Made by a program: the position numbers and the translations under genes
Notes under the pieces: generated by a model
The model's database searches: none
Seen by the model: the letters and a program-made list of their open reading frames with translations, nothing else
What the model was told of the DNA's origin: nothing
Part shown: piece after piece, positions 6,986 to 18,139 of the stretch
How positions within the stretch are numbered: position 1 is the first letter of the stretch
Layout of the letters: each line of letters begins with the position of its first letter
Origin: Flavobacterium tistrianum
Lineage (GTDB): Bacteria; Bacteroidota; Bacteroidia; Flavobacteriales; Flavobacteriaceae
Assembly: GCF_003254545.1 (NCBI RefSeq)
Contig: NZ_QJRH01000065.1
Coordinates: 1-64,000, forward strand
Direction: 5' to 3'
Length of the DNA stretch: 64,000 nucleotides

Positions 6986-9277
6986 ATGAACAAAGAGAGT
7001 AAAAGAAGAGAAGCGTTACTGTATCACGCAGAACCAACTCCAGGAAAAATTCAGGTAGTTCCAACAAAAAAATATGCAACCCAGAGAGATTTATCATTGG
7101 CCTATTCGCCAGGAGTTGCAGAACCATGTTTAGAAATCGCAGCAAACAAAGAAGACGTTTATAAATATACAGCAAAAGGAAATTTAGTAGCCGTAATTTC
7201 AAACGGTACAGCTGTTTTAGGACTTGGAAATATTGGTCCAGAGGCAGGAAAGCCTGTAATGGAAGGAAAAGGTTTATTGTTTAAAATTTTCTCAGACATT
7301 GATGTTTTTGATATCGAAATTGACACAGAAAATGTTGAGGAATTCATTCAGACTGTAAAAAATATTGCTCCAACTTTTGGAGGTATCAATCTTGAAGATA
7401 TCAAAGCTCCAGAATCTTTTGAAATAGAAAGAAGATTGATCGAAGAATTGGATATTCCAGTAATGCACGACGATCAGCACGGAACAGCAATTATATCTTC
7501 TGCAGCTTTAATCAATGCACTTGAATTGGCAGGAAAAAAAGCTGAAGATGTAAAAATGGTAGTTTCTGGTGCAGGATCTGCTGCAATTGCTTGTACAGAT
7601 TTATATGTTTCACTTGGAGTAAAAGTAGAGAACATTTTAATGTACAACAGTAAAGGTCTTTTAACAAAAGACAATCCATCTTTATCAGATTTACAATTAA
7701 AATATGCTATCGATGGCGCTAAAATCCCTTTAGACGAAGCCGTAAAAGGTGCAGACGTTTTCATCGGATTATCTTCTGGAGATATTCTTTCACCAGAAAT
7801 GTTATTGACAATGTCAAAGAATCCGATTGTATTTGCAATGGCAAATCCAAATCCGGAAATCGATTATAATTTGGCTGTAGAAACTCGTAAAGATGTTATT
7901 ATGGCTACGGGACGTTCAGATTTTCCTAATCAGGTAAATAACGTATTAGGTTTCCCTTATATCTTTAGAGGGGCGCTAGACGTAAGAGCGACAAAAATTA
8001 ACGAAGAAATGAAAATGGCGGCTGTAAAAGCCTTAGCTATTTTGGCAAAAGAACCAGTTCCAGAGCAGGTAAACGTAGCTTACGGTGCAACAAAACTTGG
8101 TTTTGGTCAAGAATATATCATTCCTAAACCATTCGATCCTAGATTGATTACCGTTGTAGCGCCTGCAGTTGCAAAAGCAGCAATGGAATCTGGAGTGGCA
8201 AAAAATCCTATTACAGACTGGGCAGCTTATGAAGATCATCTTCGCGAGCGTATGGGTAATGATAACAAAATGGTGCGTTTGATTACCAACCGTGCAAAAT
8301 TAGATCCGAAGAAAATTGTTTTTGCTGAAGCAGATCAATTAAATGTTTTAAAAGCAGCTCAAATTGTTTACGAAGACGGAATCGGATTCCCAATTTTATT
8401 AGGAAACAAAGAAGTGATTTTAGAGTTGAAACAAGAATTAGGTTTCGATGCTGATCTTGAAATCATTGATCCTAAAACAGATGAAGAAACTGAAAGACGC
8501 AATAGATTTGCTAAATCATTTTGGGAAGCAAGAGGACGCAGAGGAGTTTCTAAACTTGACGCAGAAAAATTCATGCGCGAAAGAAACTATTTTGCAGCCA
8601 TGATGGTGAATGAAGGAGAAGCTGATGCATTGGTTACAGGACATTCTAGAAGTTATCCTTCTGTTGTAAAACCAATGATGCAGCTAATTCCAAAAGCGCA
8701 AAATGCTTCACTTATTGCTACTGCAAACATGATGCTTACATCTCGTGGGCCAATGTTCTTGTCAGACACTGCAATCAACATTAATCCATCTGCGCAAGAT
8801 TTGATTAATATTGCAATTATGACTTCTAAAACAGCAAAAATGTTCGGAATTGAGCCGGTTATAGCAATGGTTTCGTTTTCAAACTTTGGTTCTTCAACTA
8901 GCGAAAGTGCTTCAAAAGTTAGAGAAGCTGTAGCTTACTTGCATAAAAACCACCCAGAATTAATTGTTGATGGAGAAATTCAAGCAGATTTTGCTTTAAA
9001 TCCAGAAATGCTTCAAGAGAAATTCCCATTTTCTAAATTGGCAGGTAAGAAAGTAAACACATTGATTTTCCCTAATTTAGAATCAGCAAATATCACATAT
9101 AAATTATTAAAAGAATTGTACAAAGTGAACTCAATTGGGCCAATTATGATGGGTATGGGCAAACCAGTTCACATTTTCCAATTAGGTGCTAGTGTTGAAG
9201 AAATGGTTAACATGGCAGCAATCGCTGTTATTGACGCACAGGAAAAAGAAAGCAAGAAGAATAAAATAACACAATAA
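6986..9277 (+). CDS. maeB: NADP-dependent malic enzyme (MaeB type)
   Basis: This cytoplasmic enzyme converts malate to pyruvate and CO2 with NADP, supplying NADPH and pyruvate. The 763 residues match the long MaeB form. An N-terminal malic domain ([23 protein letters not shown]) comes first. The NAD(P)-binding Rossmann domain has [12 protein letters not shown] and [11 protein letters not shown]. The C-terminal phosphotransacetylase-like domain starts at about residue 425 ([20 protein letters not shown]) and probably serves as an allosteric module bound by acetyl-CoA. The ATG lies 25 bases after a clear -7 box. The gene is monocistronic or at the head of a unit with ruvA, though ruvA has its own promoter box. 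Confidence 0.95.
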   Translation: MNKESKRREALLYHAEPTPGKIQVVPTKKYATQRDLSLAYSPGVAEPCLEIAANKEDVYKYTAKGNLVAVISNGTAVLGLGNIGPEAGKPVMEGKGLLFKIFSDIDVFDIEIDTENVEEFIQTVKNIAPTFGGINLEDIKAPESFEIERRLIEELDIPVMHDDQHGTAIISSAALINALELAGKKAEDVKMVVSGAGSAAIACTDLYVSLGVKVENILMYNSKGLLTKDNPSLSDLQLKYAIDGAKIPLDEAVKGADVFIGLSSGDILSPEMLLTMSKNPIVFAMANPNPEIDYNLAVETRKDVIMATGRSDFPNQVNNVLGFPYIFRGALDVRATKINEEMKMAAVKALAILAKEPVPEQVNVAYGATKLGFGQEYIIPKPFDPRLITVVAPAVAKAAMESGVAKNPITDWAAYEDHLRERMGNDNKMVRLITNRAKLDPKKIVFAEADQLNVLKAAQIVYEDGIGFPILLGNKEVILELKQELGFDADLEIIDPKTDEETERRNRFAKSFWEARGRRGVSKLDAEKFMRERNYFAAMMVNEGEADALVTGHSRSYPSVVKPMMQLIPKAQNASLIATANMMLTSRGPMFLSDTAININPSAQDLINIAIMTSKTAKMFGIEPVIAMVSFSNFGSSTSESASKVREAVAYLHKNHPELIVDGEIQADFALNPEMLQEKFPFSKLAGKKVNTLIFPNLESANITYKLLKELYKVNSIGPIMMGMGKPVHIFQLGASVEEMVNMAAIAVIDAQEKESKKNKITQ

Positions 9278-9303
9278 ACGTTCTTACAAAGGATTGAACA
9301 AAT

Positions 9304-9337
9304 TTGTCGTAGTTTTATGGCATTTTTGTTATATTTG
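9304..9337 (+). promoter_or_regulatory. Promoter for ruvA (and sprA)
   Basis: TTG at 9304-9306 is followed, after 23 bp, by TATATTTG at 9330-9337. This fits the flavobacterial TTG-N17-23-TAnnTTTG consensus. The ruvA ATG follows 19 bases later. Confidence 0.7.
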
Positions 9338-9356
9338 ATACTAATAAACTATATTT

Positions 9357-9938
9357 ATGATAGCACAGTTGCAGGGGAGATTAGTAGAAAAGAATCCTAC
9401 AGAGGTTGTAATTGATTGTGGAGGAGTTGGTTATCAGGTGAATATATCGCTTCACACTTTCTCCTTAATTCCAAATTCTGAAAATATAAAATTGTATACG
9501 CATCTTCAAATTAAAGAAGATGCGCATACTTTATACGGTTTTGTCGAAAAATCAGAACGCGAAATTTTTAGAATGCTGATTTCTGTTTCGGGAATTGGAG
9601 CCGGAATCGCAAGAACAATGCTTTCGTCTATAGAGCCAAAGCAAATTATAAATGCCATTGCATCGGGAGATGTAGGTATTATCCAGTCTATCAAAGGGAT
9701 TGGAAACAAAACAGCACAAAGAGTTATACTGGATTTAAAGGAAAAAGTTGTTAAATTGTATAATATTGATGAAGTTTTTGCTGTTCAAAACAATAGAAAC
9801 CGAGATGAAGCGTTATCTGCTCTAGAAGTTCTAGGTTTTGTGCGAAAAGCTTCTGAAAAAGTGGTAGACAGAATTGTTAAAGAAGATCCAGAAGCTACTG
9901 CTGAAACAATTATCAAAAAGGCTTTAAAAAGTTTATAA
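9357..9938 (+). CDS. ruvA: Holliday junction branch migration protein RuvA
   Basis: RuvA binds Holliday junctions as a tetramer and loads the RuvB helicase during recombination and repair. The 193-residue length is normal. The N-terminal OB-fold domain begins MIAQLQGRLVEKNPTEVVIDCGGVGYQV. The paired helix-hairpin-helix motifs are at about 70-130 (ISVSGIGAGIARTMLS, IQSIKGIGNKTAQRVILDLKEK). The C-terminal RuvB-binding domain follows (ALSALEVLGFVRKASEKVV). sprA starts 25 bp downstream with no terminator between, so the two are probably co-transcribed. The same neighbours occur in F. johnsoniae. Confidence 0.97.
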   Translation: MIAQLQGRLVEKNPTEVVIDCGGVGYQVNISLHTFSLIPNSENIKLYTHLQIKEDAHTLYGFVEKSEREIFRMLISVSGIGAGIARTMLSSIEPKQIINAIASGDVGIIQSIKGIGNKTAQRVILDLKEKVVKLYNIDEVFAVQNNRNRDEALSALEVLGFVRKASEKVVDRIVKEDPEATAETIIKKALKSL

Positions 9939-9963
9939 ATTTCATTTTATATAAAAGAATTCT

Positions 9964-12900
9964 ATGCGTAAAATTTGTATTTTGTTGCTGGTATTACTCT
10001 GCGGTAATGTTTTGCGCGCACAGGTTACACCGGTAACTCAAGATACAACTAAGACTCAGTTTTCAGTAGGTAAGATAGATATCGAAGATCCTCCAAGTGT
10101 ACTTTCGGCATATAGATACGATCCTATTACAGATCGTTATATTTACACCACTTCGGTAGATGGTTTCTCTATCAATTACCCTTTAATTTTAACTCCAAAA
10201 GAATACGAAGATTTAGTTCTAAAAGAATCCAGACGGAATTATTTTAGAAAAAAATCAGATGCCATTGACGGCAAAAAAGCTGGAGCCGAAGCAGCCAAAA
10301 AAGATTTATTACCCAGATATTACATCAACTCGAGTTTATTCGAAAGTATTTTTGGAAGCAATACCATAGATGTAAAGCCCACAGGATCAGTAGAAATGGA
10401 CTTGGGTATGCGTTATACTAAACAAGACAATCCTTCATTTTCGCCAAGAAACAGATCTTCTCTTACTTTTGATTTTGATCAAAGAATCAGTATGAGTTTA
10501 ATGGGGAAAATTGGAACTCGTTTGGAGGTAAATGCTAATTACGATACACAATCTACGTTTGCTTTTCAGAACTTATTTAAACTGGCTTATACGCCTTCAG
10601 AAGACGATATTGTTCAGAAAGTTGAGGTGGGTAATGTCAGCATGCCATTAAACAGTACGCTTATTCGAGGCGCACAAAGTTTATTTGGGGTAAAAGCCCA
10701 GCTGCAATTTGGTAAGACAACCGTTACTGGAGTTTTCTCAGAACAAAAGTCTCAAACCAAAAGTATAGTCGCAGAAGGTGGAGGAACTGTGCAGAATTTT
10801 GATTTATTTGCTTTAGATTATGATAATGACCGACATTTCTTTTTATCACAATACTTTAGAAATAAGTATGATGCTTCATTAAAAAATTATCCATTAATAG
10901 ACAGCCGTGTCCAAGTTACAAGAATTGAAGTTTGGGTAACCAACAAGCAAAATAGAATAACAACAGGAAATAATAACTTAAGAAATATTATTGCGCTTCA
11001 GGATTTAGGAGAAGGTCAAGTTACTGGTGTTCCTGATAACCAAGTTGTAGTAATTACAGATCCTACGGGTTTCTTTAATAATCCGATAGATTCTCCAACT
11101 GACAACACGAATAATAAATACGATCCTGCTGCAATTGGAAAACCTGGAAGTTATTTAAATCCTAATATTAGAGAAATTGTAACCGCAAAATCTGGATTTA
11201 ATAATGCTAATACAAATGAAGGTACAGACTATTCAGTTCTCGAAAACGCTAGAAAATTAACTACACAAGAATATACTTTTAACCCGCAGTTAGGTTATAT
11301 CTCATTGCAACAGCGTTTGGCCAATGACGAAATTTTGGCTGTTGCATTTGAATATACGGTTGGAGGAAAAGTGTATCAAGTTGGGGAATTTGGTAGTGAT
11401 GGTGTGGATGGAACTGTAGTGACAGGAAACAATAACGGAAATCAAGCGATTGTAACACAGAGTTTGGTTTTAAAAATGCTAAAAAGCAGTTTGACAAACG
11501 TACAGAATCCAGTTTGGAACTTGATGATGAAAAACGTGTATCAAATTCCGCAAGCTTATCAAATCAAACAAGAAGATTTCAGACTTAACATTCTTTACAC
11601 AGATCCTTCGCCAATCAATTATATTACGCCGGTTCAAGGAACTCTTTTCCCGGATGATGATCCTGTAAATCCTGATCCAAACAATTATTATATTACAAAG
11701 ACACCATTATTAAATGTATTTAACTTAGATCAATTAAATTATAACAATGATCCGCAAAAAGGTGGAGATGGTTTCTTTGATTACGTTCCTGGAGTAACAG
11801 TTGATGTACAGAATGCACGAATTATTTTTACCACTAAAGAGCCTTTCGGAGAACTTTTGTTTAAAAAATTAAACACAGGTACAGGAGAAAATTATAATGA
11901 TCCAACTACATACAACCCTAACCAGAAGAAATATGTTTTTAGGAACATGTATAGAAATACTCAGGCGGGAGCTTTGCAGGATAGTGATAAAAACAAATTC
12001 TTATTAAGAGGAAAATATAAATCTTCAGGAAGTAATGGTATTCCGATTGGGGCTTTCAATGTACCGCAAGGTTCCGTAGTAGTAACAGCGGCAGGCCGAG
12101 TTTTAGTAGAAGGTATAGATTATAGTGTAGATTATCAATTAGGAAGAGTGCAGATATTAGATCCTTCACTTCAGGCTTCTAATACCCCGATTGAGGTTTC
12201 GTTAGAAAATAACTCAATTTTTGGGCAGCAGACAAGAAGATTCATGGGATTCAATATTGAACATAAAATCTCTGAAAAGTTTGTTGTGGGTGGGACTTTC
12301 TTAAAAATGACAGAACGTCCTTTTACTCAAAAGTCAAGCTACGGACAAGAATCTGTAAATAACACTATTTTTGGATTTAACGGAAATTACTCTACAGAAG
12401 TTCCATTTTTAACAAGATTAGCCAATAAACTACCAAATATAGATACAGATGTTCCTTCTAATCTTTCGATTCGTGGAGAAGTTGCATTTTTGAAACCAGA
12501 TGCTCCAAAAGCAAGTGATTTTGAAGGCGAGGCTACTATTTATATCGACGATTTTGAAGGTACTCAGACTACTATCGATATGAGATCTGCTTATGCTTGG
12601 AGTTTAGCTTCAACACCATTTATTAATTCAGCTAACGATAATACTTTTAATGCTAATTCAAATACACTAGAATACGGTTACAAACGTGCTAAGCTGTCTT
12701 GGTATACTATCGATCCGATTTTCTATACTTCAAAACCATCTGGAATTTCAAATGATGATTTATCTTTAAATACAACCAGAAGAATTTACAGTAAAGAGCT
12801 CTATCCAAATACAGATATTGCGCAAGGACAGATTCAGGTGATAAATACTTTGGATTTAACCTATTATCCATCAGATAGGGGGCCATATAATAATAACCCT

Positions 12901-15900
12901 GATTTTGCTTTGGGTAATCCATCAGCCAATTTTGGTGGAATTATGCGTGCGCTAAACTCTACTAACTTTGAGCAGGGTAATGTTGAATATATTCAGTTTT
13001 GGGTACTTGATCCTTATGTTGGTAATGGACAAGCACTGCCAACTAACAGCGGAAAAATCTATTTCAATTTAGGTGAAGTTTCTGAAGACGTTTTAAAAGA
13101 CGGAAGAAAACAATATGAAAATGGTTTAGGTCCAGATCAAGTTATGGTAAATCCGCAACCAATTTGGGGAGATGTGCCAGCATCTCAATCATTGATTTAT
13201 GCATTTGATACCAATCCAGACAATCGTAAAAATCAAGATGTCGGGTTAGACGGTTTGCCAGACGCAAAAGAAGGGTCGATTTATACCAATTATGCAGGAG
13301 AAGAAGATCCTGCGGCAGATAACTATAAGTACTTCTTAAATACAGAAGGAGACGTTTTACAGCGCTATAAAAGATACAACGGCACAGAAGGAAACTCTGC
13401 GGTAAGTATTGATGATCCGAATCGTGGTTCTACAACTCTTCCAGATGTTGAAGATATCAATCGTGATAACACCATGAGTACAATCAATGCATATTATGAA
13501 TATAGTATTGATATGAGGCCGGGAATGGAGGTTGGAGAAAATTATATTACAGATATTCGTCCAACTACTGTAGATCTTCCAAACGGAGGTACAACCAATG
13601 CAAGATGGATTCAGTTTAAAATTCCTGTTTCTAAACCTCAAAACACTATTGGAAATATTACCGATTTTAGATCGATTCGTTTCATGCGTATGTTTATGAC
13701 CGGATTTAATGATCAAATGACGGTTCGTTTTGGAGCTTTAGATTTAGTTAGAGGAGAATGGAGAAAATACACAGGAACATTAGATGCAAATGATACAAAT
13801 CCTGATGATGACGGAACTCAATTTGATGTTGCAGCAGTAAATATTCAGGAAAACGGTACAAAATGTCCAGTGAACTATGTTATTCCACCAGGAGTTCAAA
13901 GAGAGCAGTTGTACAACAACAATACAATCATTAATCAGAATGAGCAGTCTCTAGCACTTCGAATAGGAGGTTCAGGATTAGAATATCAAGATTCTAGAGC
14001 AGTTTTCAAGAATGTGAGTGTTGATATGCGTCAGTACAAAAAATTGAAAATGTTCCTTCACGCAGAATCACTTCCAAACGAAACTCAGCTTCTGGACGAT
14101 GAGATGATTGGATTTATTCGCTTTGGTAACGATTTTACCCAAAACTTTTATCAAATTGAGATTCCATTAAAAGTAACAAAAACTGGAGGGTCATGTACTA
14201 TAAGCCCAGATCAAGTTTGGCTTGAAGAAAACAATATAGACGTTGCTTTAGAGTTGTTGACTAGAATGAAGATTTTGGGAATGAATATCGATATTAATTC
14301 GCCAAAAAGAGATATAAATGGTATTTATTATCCAGACCGAGATCCAGATGTGCAAGGAGGTGACCAAGATGCTAAATTAACTTTAGGTATTAAAGGAAAT
14401 CCGAATTTTGGATTGGTTCGAAATTTAATGGTCGGAGTAAAAAGTGCGGCAAACCATAAAGATATTATGGGAGAAGTTTGGTTTAACGAACTTCGTATGT
14501 CTGATTTGGAAAACAAGGGCGGTATGGCTGCATTATTGAATGTAGATACCAATATGGCCGATTTAATGACATTGTCTGCTTCTGGTAAAAAGAGTACGAT
14601 TGGTTTTGGTTCACTTGAACAAGGAGCAAACGAGAGAAGTCGTGAAGATATTCAGCAGTACAACATTGTAACCAATATTAATCTAGGGAAATTGCTTCCT
14701 CGTAAATGGGGTATTAATCTTCCGTTCAATTATGCTATCGGAGAAGAAGTTATTACGCCAGAATATGATCCGTTTAATCAAGATATCAAGTTAGATCAAT
14801 TGATTAAAGAAACTACAGATCCAGCAGAAAAAGAAAATATTAGAACACGTGCGGTTGATTATACGAAGCGTAGAAGCATTAATTTTATTGGAGTAAGAAA
14901 AGATAGAGCGCCAGAGCAGAAGCCTCATGTTTATGATGTAGAAAACTTTACTTTTTCTCAATCATACAATCAAGTGGAAAGACATGATTATGAGGTTGAA
15001 AATTACAACGATGAACAATCTAATACTGCCGTAAATTATGCTTATACTTTTCAGCCAAAAGAAGTTGTTCCGTTTAAGCAGACCCAATTCATGAAAAAAA
15101 GTGATTATTGGAAAATGCTGAGTGATTTTAATTTTAATTATCTTCCTTCAAATATCTCGTTTAATACTAATATTTTAAGGCAAAGTAACCGTCAACAGTA
15201 CAGACAAGTTGAAAACGTTGAAGGTATTGGGCTTGATCCACTTTATAGAAGAAATTTTGCATTCAATTATCAGTACGGATTTGGATTTAATTTGACAAAA
15301 TCATTAAAGCTAAATTATACAGCAGCGTCTAATAATATTGTTAGAAATTTCTTGAACGACGATAATACACCAAAAGAAGATTTTAATATCTGGGATGATT
15401 ATTTTGACATCGGTATACCAAATCAGCACTTACAGCAACTGGTTTTGAATTATGACATTCCAATCAATAAAATTCCAGTATTTAGTTTTGTTAAAGCTAC
15501 TTATTCGTATACAGCCGATTATAACTGGCAGAGGTCATCAACTGCAATGTCTCAGTATATTGATGAAAATGGAAAGTCTTGGGATTTAGGAAATACGGTT
15601 CAAAATGCTAATTCAAATACGTTTTCGACGACTTTAGATATGAATAAGCTGTATAAATATTTAGGTCTAACGCCAGGCGCAAAAACTGCAAAAGCAAAAC
15701 CTGTGGCACCGCCAAAGCCAGGAGAAAAAATTGTAAACACGGCTAAACCAGTTACAAGCAGTAATCCTTTTTACGATGGTTTAATTGGAGTTTTAACAAG
15801 TGTTAAAAACGTTCAAATTAATTATACGAAAAATAGTGGAACAGTTTTACCCGGTTATATTCCAGGTGTAGGTTTCTTTGGTACTTCTAAGCCTTCGTTA

Positions 15901-17181
15901 GGATTTGTATTTGGTAGCCAAGATGATGTGCGTTTTGAAGCGGCTAAAAACGGATGGCTGACCAGTTATCAGAATTTTAACCAAAACTTTACACAGGTAA
16001 GCAATAAACTTTTGAAGGTAACAGCAAACATAGATTTGCTTCCAGATTTAAAAATTGATTTGGCTATGGATCGTGCTTATTCTGAAAACTCATCAGAGCA
16101 ATATAGTGTTGATCCTGCAACAAATCAATATATGCCTTTATCTCCATATACGTATGGAATGTTTTCTATTTCAACGGTATTAATTAAAACGGCTTTTTCG
16201 ACAAGTACAGAAACTGTGTCCTCTGCATTTGATGATTTTAGAAGCAATCGTTTAGTTATTGCAAATCGTTTGGCAGAGCAGCATTATGGTTCAGCAGCAG
16301 CAATTCCGAGATATGGAGATGTAAATAACCCGATTCCGGCTGATACAGATCCTAATTATAAAATATATGTAGCCAATGAAGGATATCCTATAGGTTTCTC
16401 AAAAAGCAATCAAGCTGTTTTACTGCCTTCATTTATGGCGGCTTATACAGGAGCAGATGCTTCTAAGAGTTCAACTGGTATTTTTAGAAGTTTCCCTATT
16501 CCAAACTGGAATGTGAAGTATAATGGTTTAATGCGTTACAAATATTTCAAAGATCATTTTAGACGTTTCTCGTTACAGCACAATTATAGAGCGTCGTATA
16601 CTATCAGCCAGTTTAGATCCAACTTTGATTATTTAGAAAATCCAACAGGGCAGGATGTAAATACAAACTTCTTTAATAAAACGATTATGTCAAATGTCAA
16701 CTTAGTAGAGCAGTTTAGTCCGTTGATGAGAGTTGATTTTGAGTTGAAAAATTCATTCCGTTTATTAACAGAGGTTAAAAAAGATCGTGCTTTATCTATG
16801 AGTTTCGATAATAATTTATTGACAGAGGTTAGAGGAGTAGAATATGTAGTAGGAATGGGATATCGTTTCAAAGACGTAATCATTTCGTCTAGATTAGCAG
16901 ATAACCCAACTGGAATTATTAAAAGTGATATCAACATAAAAGCTGATTTTTCATATAGAAACAATCAAACCTTGGTTCGCTATTTAGATTACGATAATAA
17001 TCAATTGGCGGCAGGGCAGAATATTTGGACGTTGAAATTGACGGCAGATTATGCTTTCAGTAAAAACTTAACAGCCATATTCTATTATGACCATTCGTTC
17101 TCGAAAGCAGTAATTTCGACTTCTTTCCCTTTAACGAACATTAGATCAGGTTTCACACTTCGTTATAATTTTGGAAATTAA
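9964..17181 (+). CDS. sprA: SprA, outer-membrane translocon of the type IX secretion system
   Basis: SprA (Sov in Porphyromonas) is the giant 36-strand outer-membrane barrel through which T9SS cargo leaves the periplasm. It is essential for gliding and for surface delivery of adhesins. The 2405 residues agree with the known size of about 2,400. A signal peptide ends LRAQ near residue 20. Family landmarks include DPITDRYIYTT near the N-terminus, DIEDPPSVLSAYRYDP, plug-like and linker regions, and a C-terminus of beta strands ending in LRYNFGN. The context ruvA-sprA-gcvH matches F. johnsoniae. No frameshift is visible over more than 7 kb. The adhesin at the left edge of the window is a plausible cargo. 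Confidence 0.96.
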   Translation: MRKICILLLVLLCGNVLRAQVTPVTQDTTKTQFSVGKIDIEDPPSVLSAYRYDPITDRYIYTTSVDGFSINYPLILTPKEYEDLVLKESRRNYFRKKSDAIDGKKAGAEAAKKDLLPRYYINSSLFESIFGSNTIDVKPTGSVEMDLGMRYTKQDNPSFSPRNRSSLTFDFDQRISMSLMGKIGTRLEVNANYDTQSTFAFQNLFKLAYTPSEDDIVQKVEVGNVSMPLNSTLIRGAQSLFGVKAQLQFGKTTVTGVFSEQKSQTKSIVAEGGGTVQNFDLFALDYDNDRHFFLSQYFRNKYDASLKNYPLIDSRVQVTRIEVWVTNKQNRITTGNNNLRNIIALQDLGEGQVTGVPDNQVVVITDPTGFFNNPIDSPTDNTNNKYDPAAIGKPGSYLNPNIREIVTAKSGFNNANTNEGTDYSVLENARKLTTQEYTFNPQLGYISLQQRLANDEILAVAFEYTVGGKVYQVGEFGSDGVDGTVVTGNNNGNQAIVTQSLVLKMLKSSLTNVQNPVWNLMMKNVYQIPQAYQIKQEDFRLNILYTDPSPINYITPVQGTLFPDDDPVNPDPNNYYITKTPLLNVFNLDQLNYNNDPQKGGDGFFDYVPGVTVDVQNARIIFTTKEPFGELLFKKLNTGTGENYNDPTTYNPNQKKYVFRNMYRNTQAGALQDSDKNKFLLRGKYKSSGSNGIPIGAFNVPQGSVVVTAAGRVLVEGIDYSVDYQLGRVQILDPSLQASNTPIEVSLENNSIFGQQTRRFMGFNIEHKISEKFVVGGTFLKMTERPFTQKSSYGQESVNNTIFGFNGNYSTEVPFLTRLANKLPNIDTDVPSNLSIRGEVAFLKPDAPKASDFEGEATIYIDDFEGTQTTIDMRSAYAWSLASTPFINSANDNTFNANSNTLEYGYKRAKLSWYTIDPIFYTSKPSGISNDDLSLNTTRRIYSKELYPNTDIAQGQIQVINTLDLTYYPSDRGPYNNNPDFALGNPSANFGGIMRALNSTNFEQGNVEYIQFWVLDPYVGNGQALPTNSGKIYFNLGEVSEDVLKDGRKQYENGLGPDQVMVNPQPIWGDVPASQSLIYAFDTNPDNRKNQDVGLDGLPDAKEGSIYTNYAGEEDPAADNYKYFLNTEGDVLQRYKRYNGTEGNSAVSIDDPNRGSTTLPDVEDINRDNTMSTINAYYEYSIDMRPGMEVGENYITDIRPTTVDLPNGGTTNARWIQFKIPVSKPQNTIGNITDFRSIRFMRMFMTGFNDQMTVRFGALDLVRGEWRKYTGTLDANDTNPDDDGTQFDVAAVNIQENGTKCPVNYVIPPGVQREQLYNNNTIINQNEQSLALRIGGSGLEYQDSRAVFKNVSVDMRQYKKLKMFLHAESLPNETQLLDDEMIGFIRFGNDFTQNFYQIEIPLKVTKTGGSCTISPDQVWLEENNIDVALELLTRMKILGMNIDINSPKRDINGIYYPDRDPDVQGGDQDAKLTLGIKGNPNFGLVRNLMVGVKSAANHKDIMGEVWFNELRMSDLENKGGMAALLNVDTNMADLMTLSASGKKSTIGFGSLEQGANERSREDIQQYNIVTNINLGKLLPRKWGINLPFNYAIGEEVITPEYDPFNQDIKLDQLIKETTDPAEKENIRTRAVDYTKRRSINFIGVRKDRAPEQKPHVYDVENFTFSQSYNQVERHDYEVENYNDEQSNTAVNYAYTFQPKEVVPFKQTQFMKKSDYWKMLSDFNFNYLPSNISFNTNILRQSNRQQYRQVENVEGIGLDPLYRRNFAFNYQYGFGFNLTKSLKLNYTAASNNIVRNFLNDDNTPKEDFNIWDDYFDIGIPNQHLQQLVLNYDIPINKIPVFSFVKATYSYTADYNWQRSSTAMSQYIDENGKSWDLGNTVQNANSNTFSTTLDMNKLYKYLGLTPGAKTAKAKPVAPPKPGEKIVNTAKPVTSSNPFYDGLIGVLTSVKNVQINYTKNSGTVLPGYIPGVGFFGTSKPSLGFVFGSQDDVRFEAAKNGWLTSYQNFNQNFTQVSNKLLKVTANIDLLPDLKIDLAMDRAYSENSSEQYSVDPATNQYMPLSPYTYGMFSISTVLIKTAFSTSTETVSSAFDDFRSNRLVIANRLAEQHYGSAAAIPRYGDVNNPIPADTDPNYKIYVANEGYPIGFSKSNQAVLLPSFMAAYTGADASKSSTGIFRSFPIPNWNVKYNGLMRYKYFKDHFRRFSLQHNYRASYTISQFRSNFDYLENPTGQDVNTNFFNKTIMSNVNLVEQFSPLMRVDFELKNSFRLLTEVKKDRALSMSFDNNLLTEVRGVEYVVGMGYRFKDVIISSRLADNPTGIIKSDINIKADFSYRNNQTLVRYLDYDNNQLAAGQNIWTLKLTADYAFSKNLTAIFYYDHSFSKAVISTSFPLTNIRSGFTLRYNFGN

Positions 17182-17218
17182 ATTTTAGTTTCTAAACTAG
17201 ATTTTATTAGAAGATTAT

Positions 17219-17226
17219 TACATTTG
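17219..17226 (+). promoter_or_regulatory. -7 promoter box for gcvH
   Basis: TACATTTG matches TAnnTTTG and lies 41 bases before the gcvH ATG and 37 bases after the sprA stop codon. Confidence 0.6.
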
Positions 17227-17267
17227 TGGCTCAAATTTTAAACAATTAATTTTCAAACACAACTATT

Positions 17268-17648
17268 ATGAGCATACCAGCAAATTTAAAGTACACAAAA
17301 GATCACGAATGGGTTAGCATCGAAGGTGATGTTGCAACAGTAGGAATTACTCATTTTGCACAAAAAGAGTTAGGAGATATCGTGTATGTTGAAGTAGAAA
17401 CTTTAGATCAGACACTAGATAAAGATGAAGTTTTTGGAACAGTTGAGGCTGTGAAAACAGTTTCTGATTTGTTCTTACCATTATCAGGAGAAATCATCGC
17501 TTTTAATGATGATTTAGAAAGTGCTCCTGAAACAGTAAACTCAGATCCTTATGGAGCTGGATGGATGATTAAAATAAAAATTTCTGATGCATCAGAGATC
17601 GATTCTTTATTATCTGATGAAGCTTATAAAAATTTAATCGGTGCCTAA
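17268..17648 (+). CDS. gcvH: Glycine cleavage system H protein
   Basis: This is the lipoylated carrier that shuttles the aminomethyl group between the P, T and L proteins of glycine cleavage. The 126 residues are full length. It has the usual start ([21 protein letters not shown]) and the lipoylation motif [13 protein letters not shown], with Lys63 as the modified residue. The C-terminal helix contains GAGWMIKIK. The other gcv genes are not in this window, which is common. Its stop codon overlaps the start of the VanZ-like gene by 8 bases, so the two are translationally coupled. Confidence 0.97.
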   Translation: MSIPANLKYTKDHEWVSIEGDVATVGITHFAQKELGDIVYVEVETLDQTLDKDEVFGTVEAVKTVSDLFLPLSGEIIAFNDDLESAPETVNSDPYGAGWMIKIKISDASEIDSLLSDEAYKNLIGA

Positions 17649-18024
17649 ACAACTCTTATTAATTTGGGCAATTATCTGCTCTGGAATCATTACTTATTTT
17701 TGTCTGACAGATTCTAGTAATATACCAGTGGTTAATTTTCCAAGTATTGATAAAATTGTCCATTTCTGTTTTCATTTTGGATTTACGATTTCTTGGATTT
17801 TGTTTTTCAAAAAAGAATTAAAAGGAAAAGATGCAGACGATTATAAAGCATATCTGATTTCTTTTATATTTTCTGTTTTTTTTGGAATTACAATCGAAAT
17901 TCTTCAAAGTGCTCTTACAGTTACAAGGGCTTCAGATGTTACAGATGTTTTAGCAAATGCGCTTGGAGCAGTTGTGGCAGTTTTTTCTGCAATAGGATTT
18001 AAAAAACAAATCGATAAAATATAA
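17641..18024 (+). CDS. VanZ-like family membrane protein
   Basis: The 127-residue integral membrane protein has about four hydrophobic segments: [18 protein letters not shown], then [37 protein letters not shown] and [16 protein letters not shown]. The DKIVHFxxHFxFxxxWxxxF and [16 protein letters not shown] motifs are those of VanZ-like proteins. VanZ itself gives low-level teicoplanin resistance, but most family members have no proven role. Translation starts at a GTG overlapping the end of gcvH by 8 bases. The association with gcvH and sprA is a conserved flavobacterial gene order. A terminator follows at once. Confidence 0.88.
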   Translation: MPKQLLLIWAIICSGIITYFCLTDSSNIPVVNFPSIDKIVHFCFHFGFTISWILFFKKELKGKDADDYKAYLISFIFSVFFGITIEILQSALTVTRASDVTDVLANALGAVVAVFSAIGFKKQIDKI

Positions 18025-18030
18025 TTTTAG

Positions 18031-18053
18031 AAACCCACTTCGGTGGGTTTTTT
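18031..18053 (+). terminator. Terminator after the VanZ-like gene
   Basis: An 8-bp stem AAACCCAC / GTGGGTTT has a stable TTCG loop and is followed by a T-run. Confidence 0.92.
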
Positions 18054-18104
18054 ATTACAAGAAAATCAAGCGCTTAAAAAGCTATGTTTTTTCAATATAA
18101 AATG

Positions 18105-18112
18105 TACTTTTG
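18105..18112 (+). promoter_or_regulatory. -7 promoter box for deoC
   Basis: TACTTTTG matches TAnnTTTG. It overlaps the possible upstream TTG start at 18110, which argues that translation begins at the ATG at 18140. Confidence 0.65.
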
Positions 18113-18139
18113 TGCTGGTTTTCTGCAACTTCTATCAAA

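Noticed and set aside
7474-7764. Minus-strand ORF within maeB
   Set aside because: It is a shadow frame of a well-supported gene with strong family motifs.
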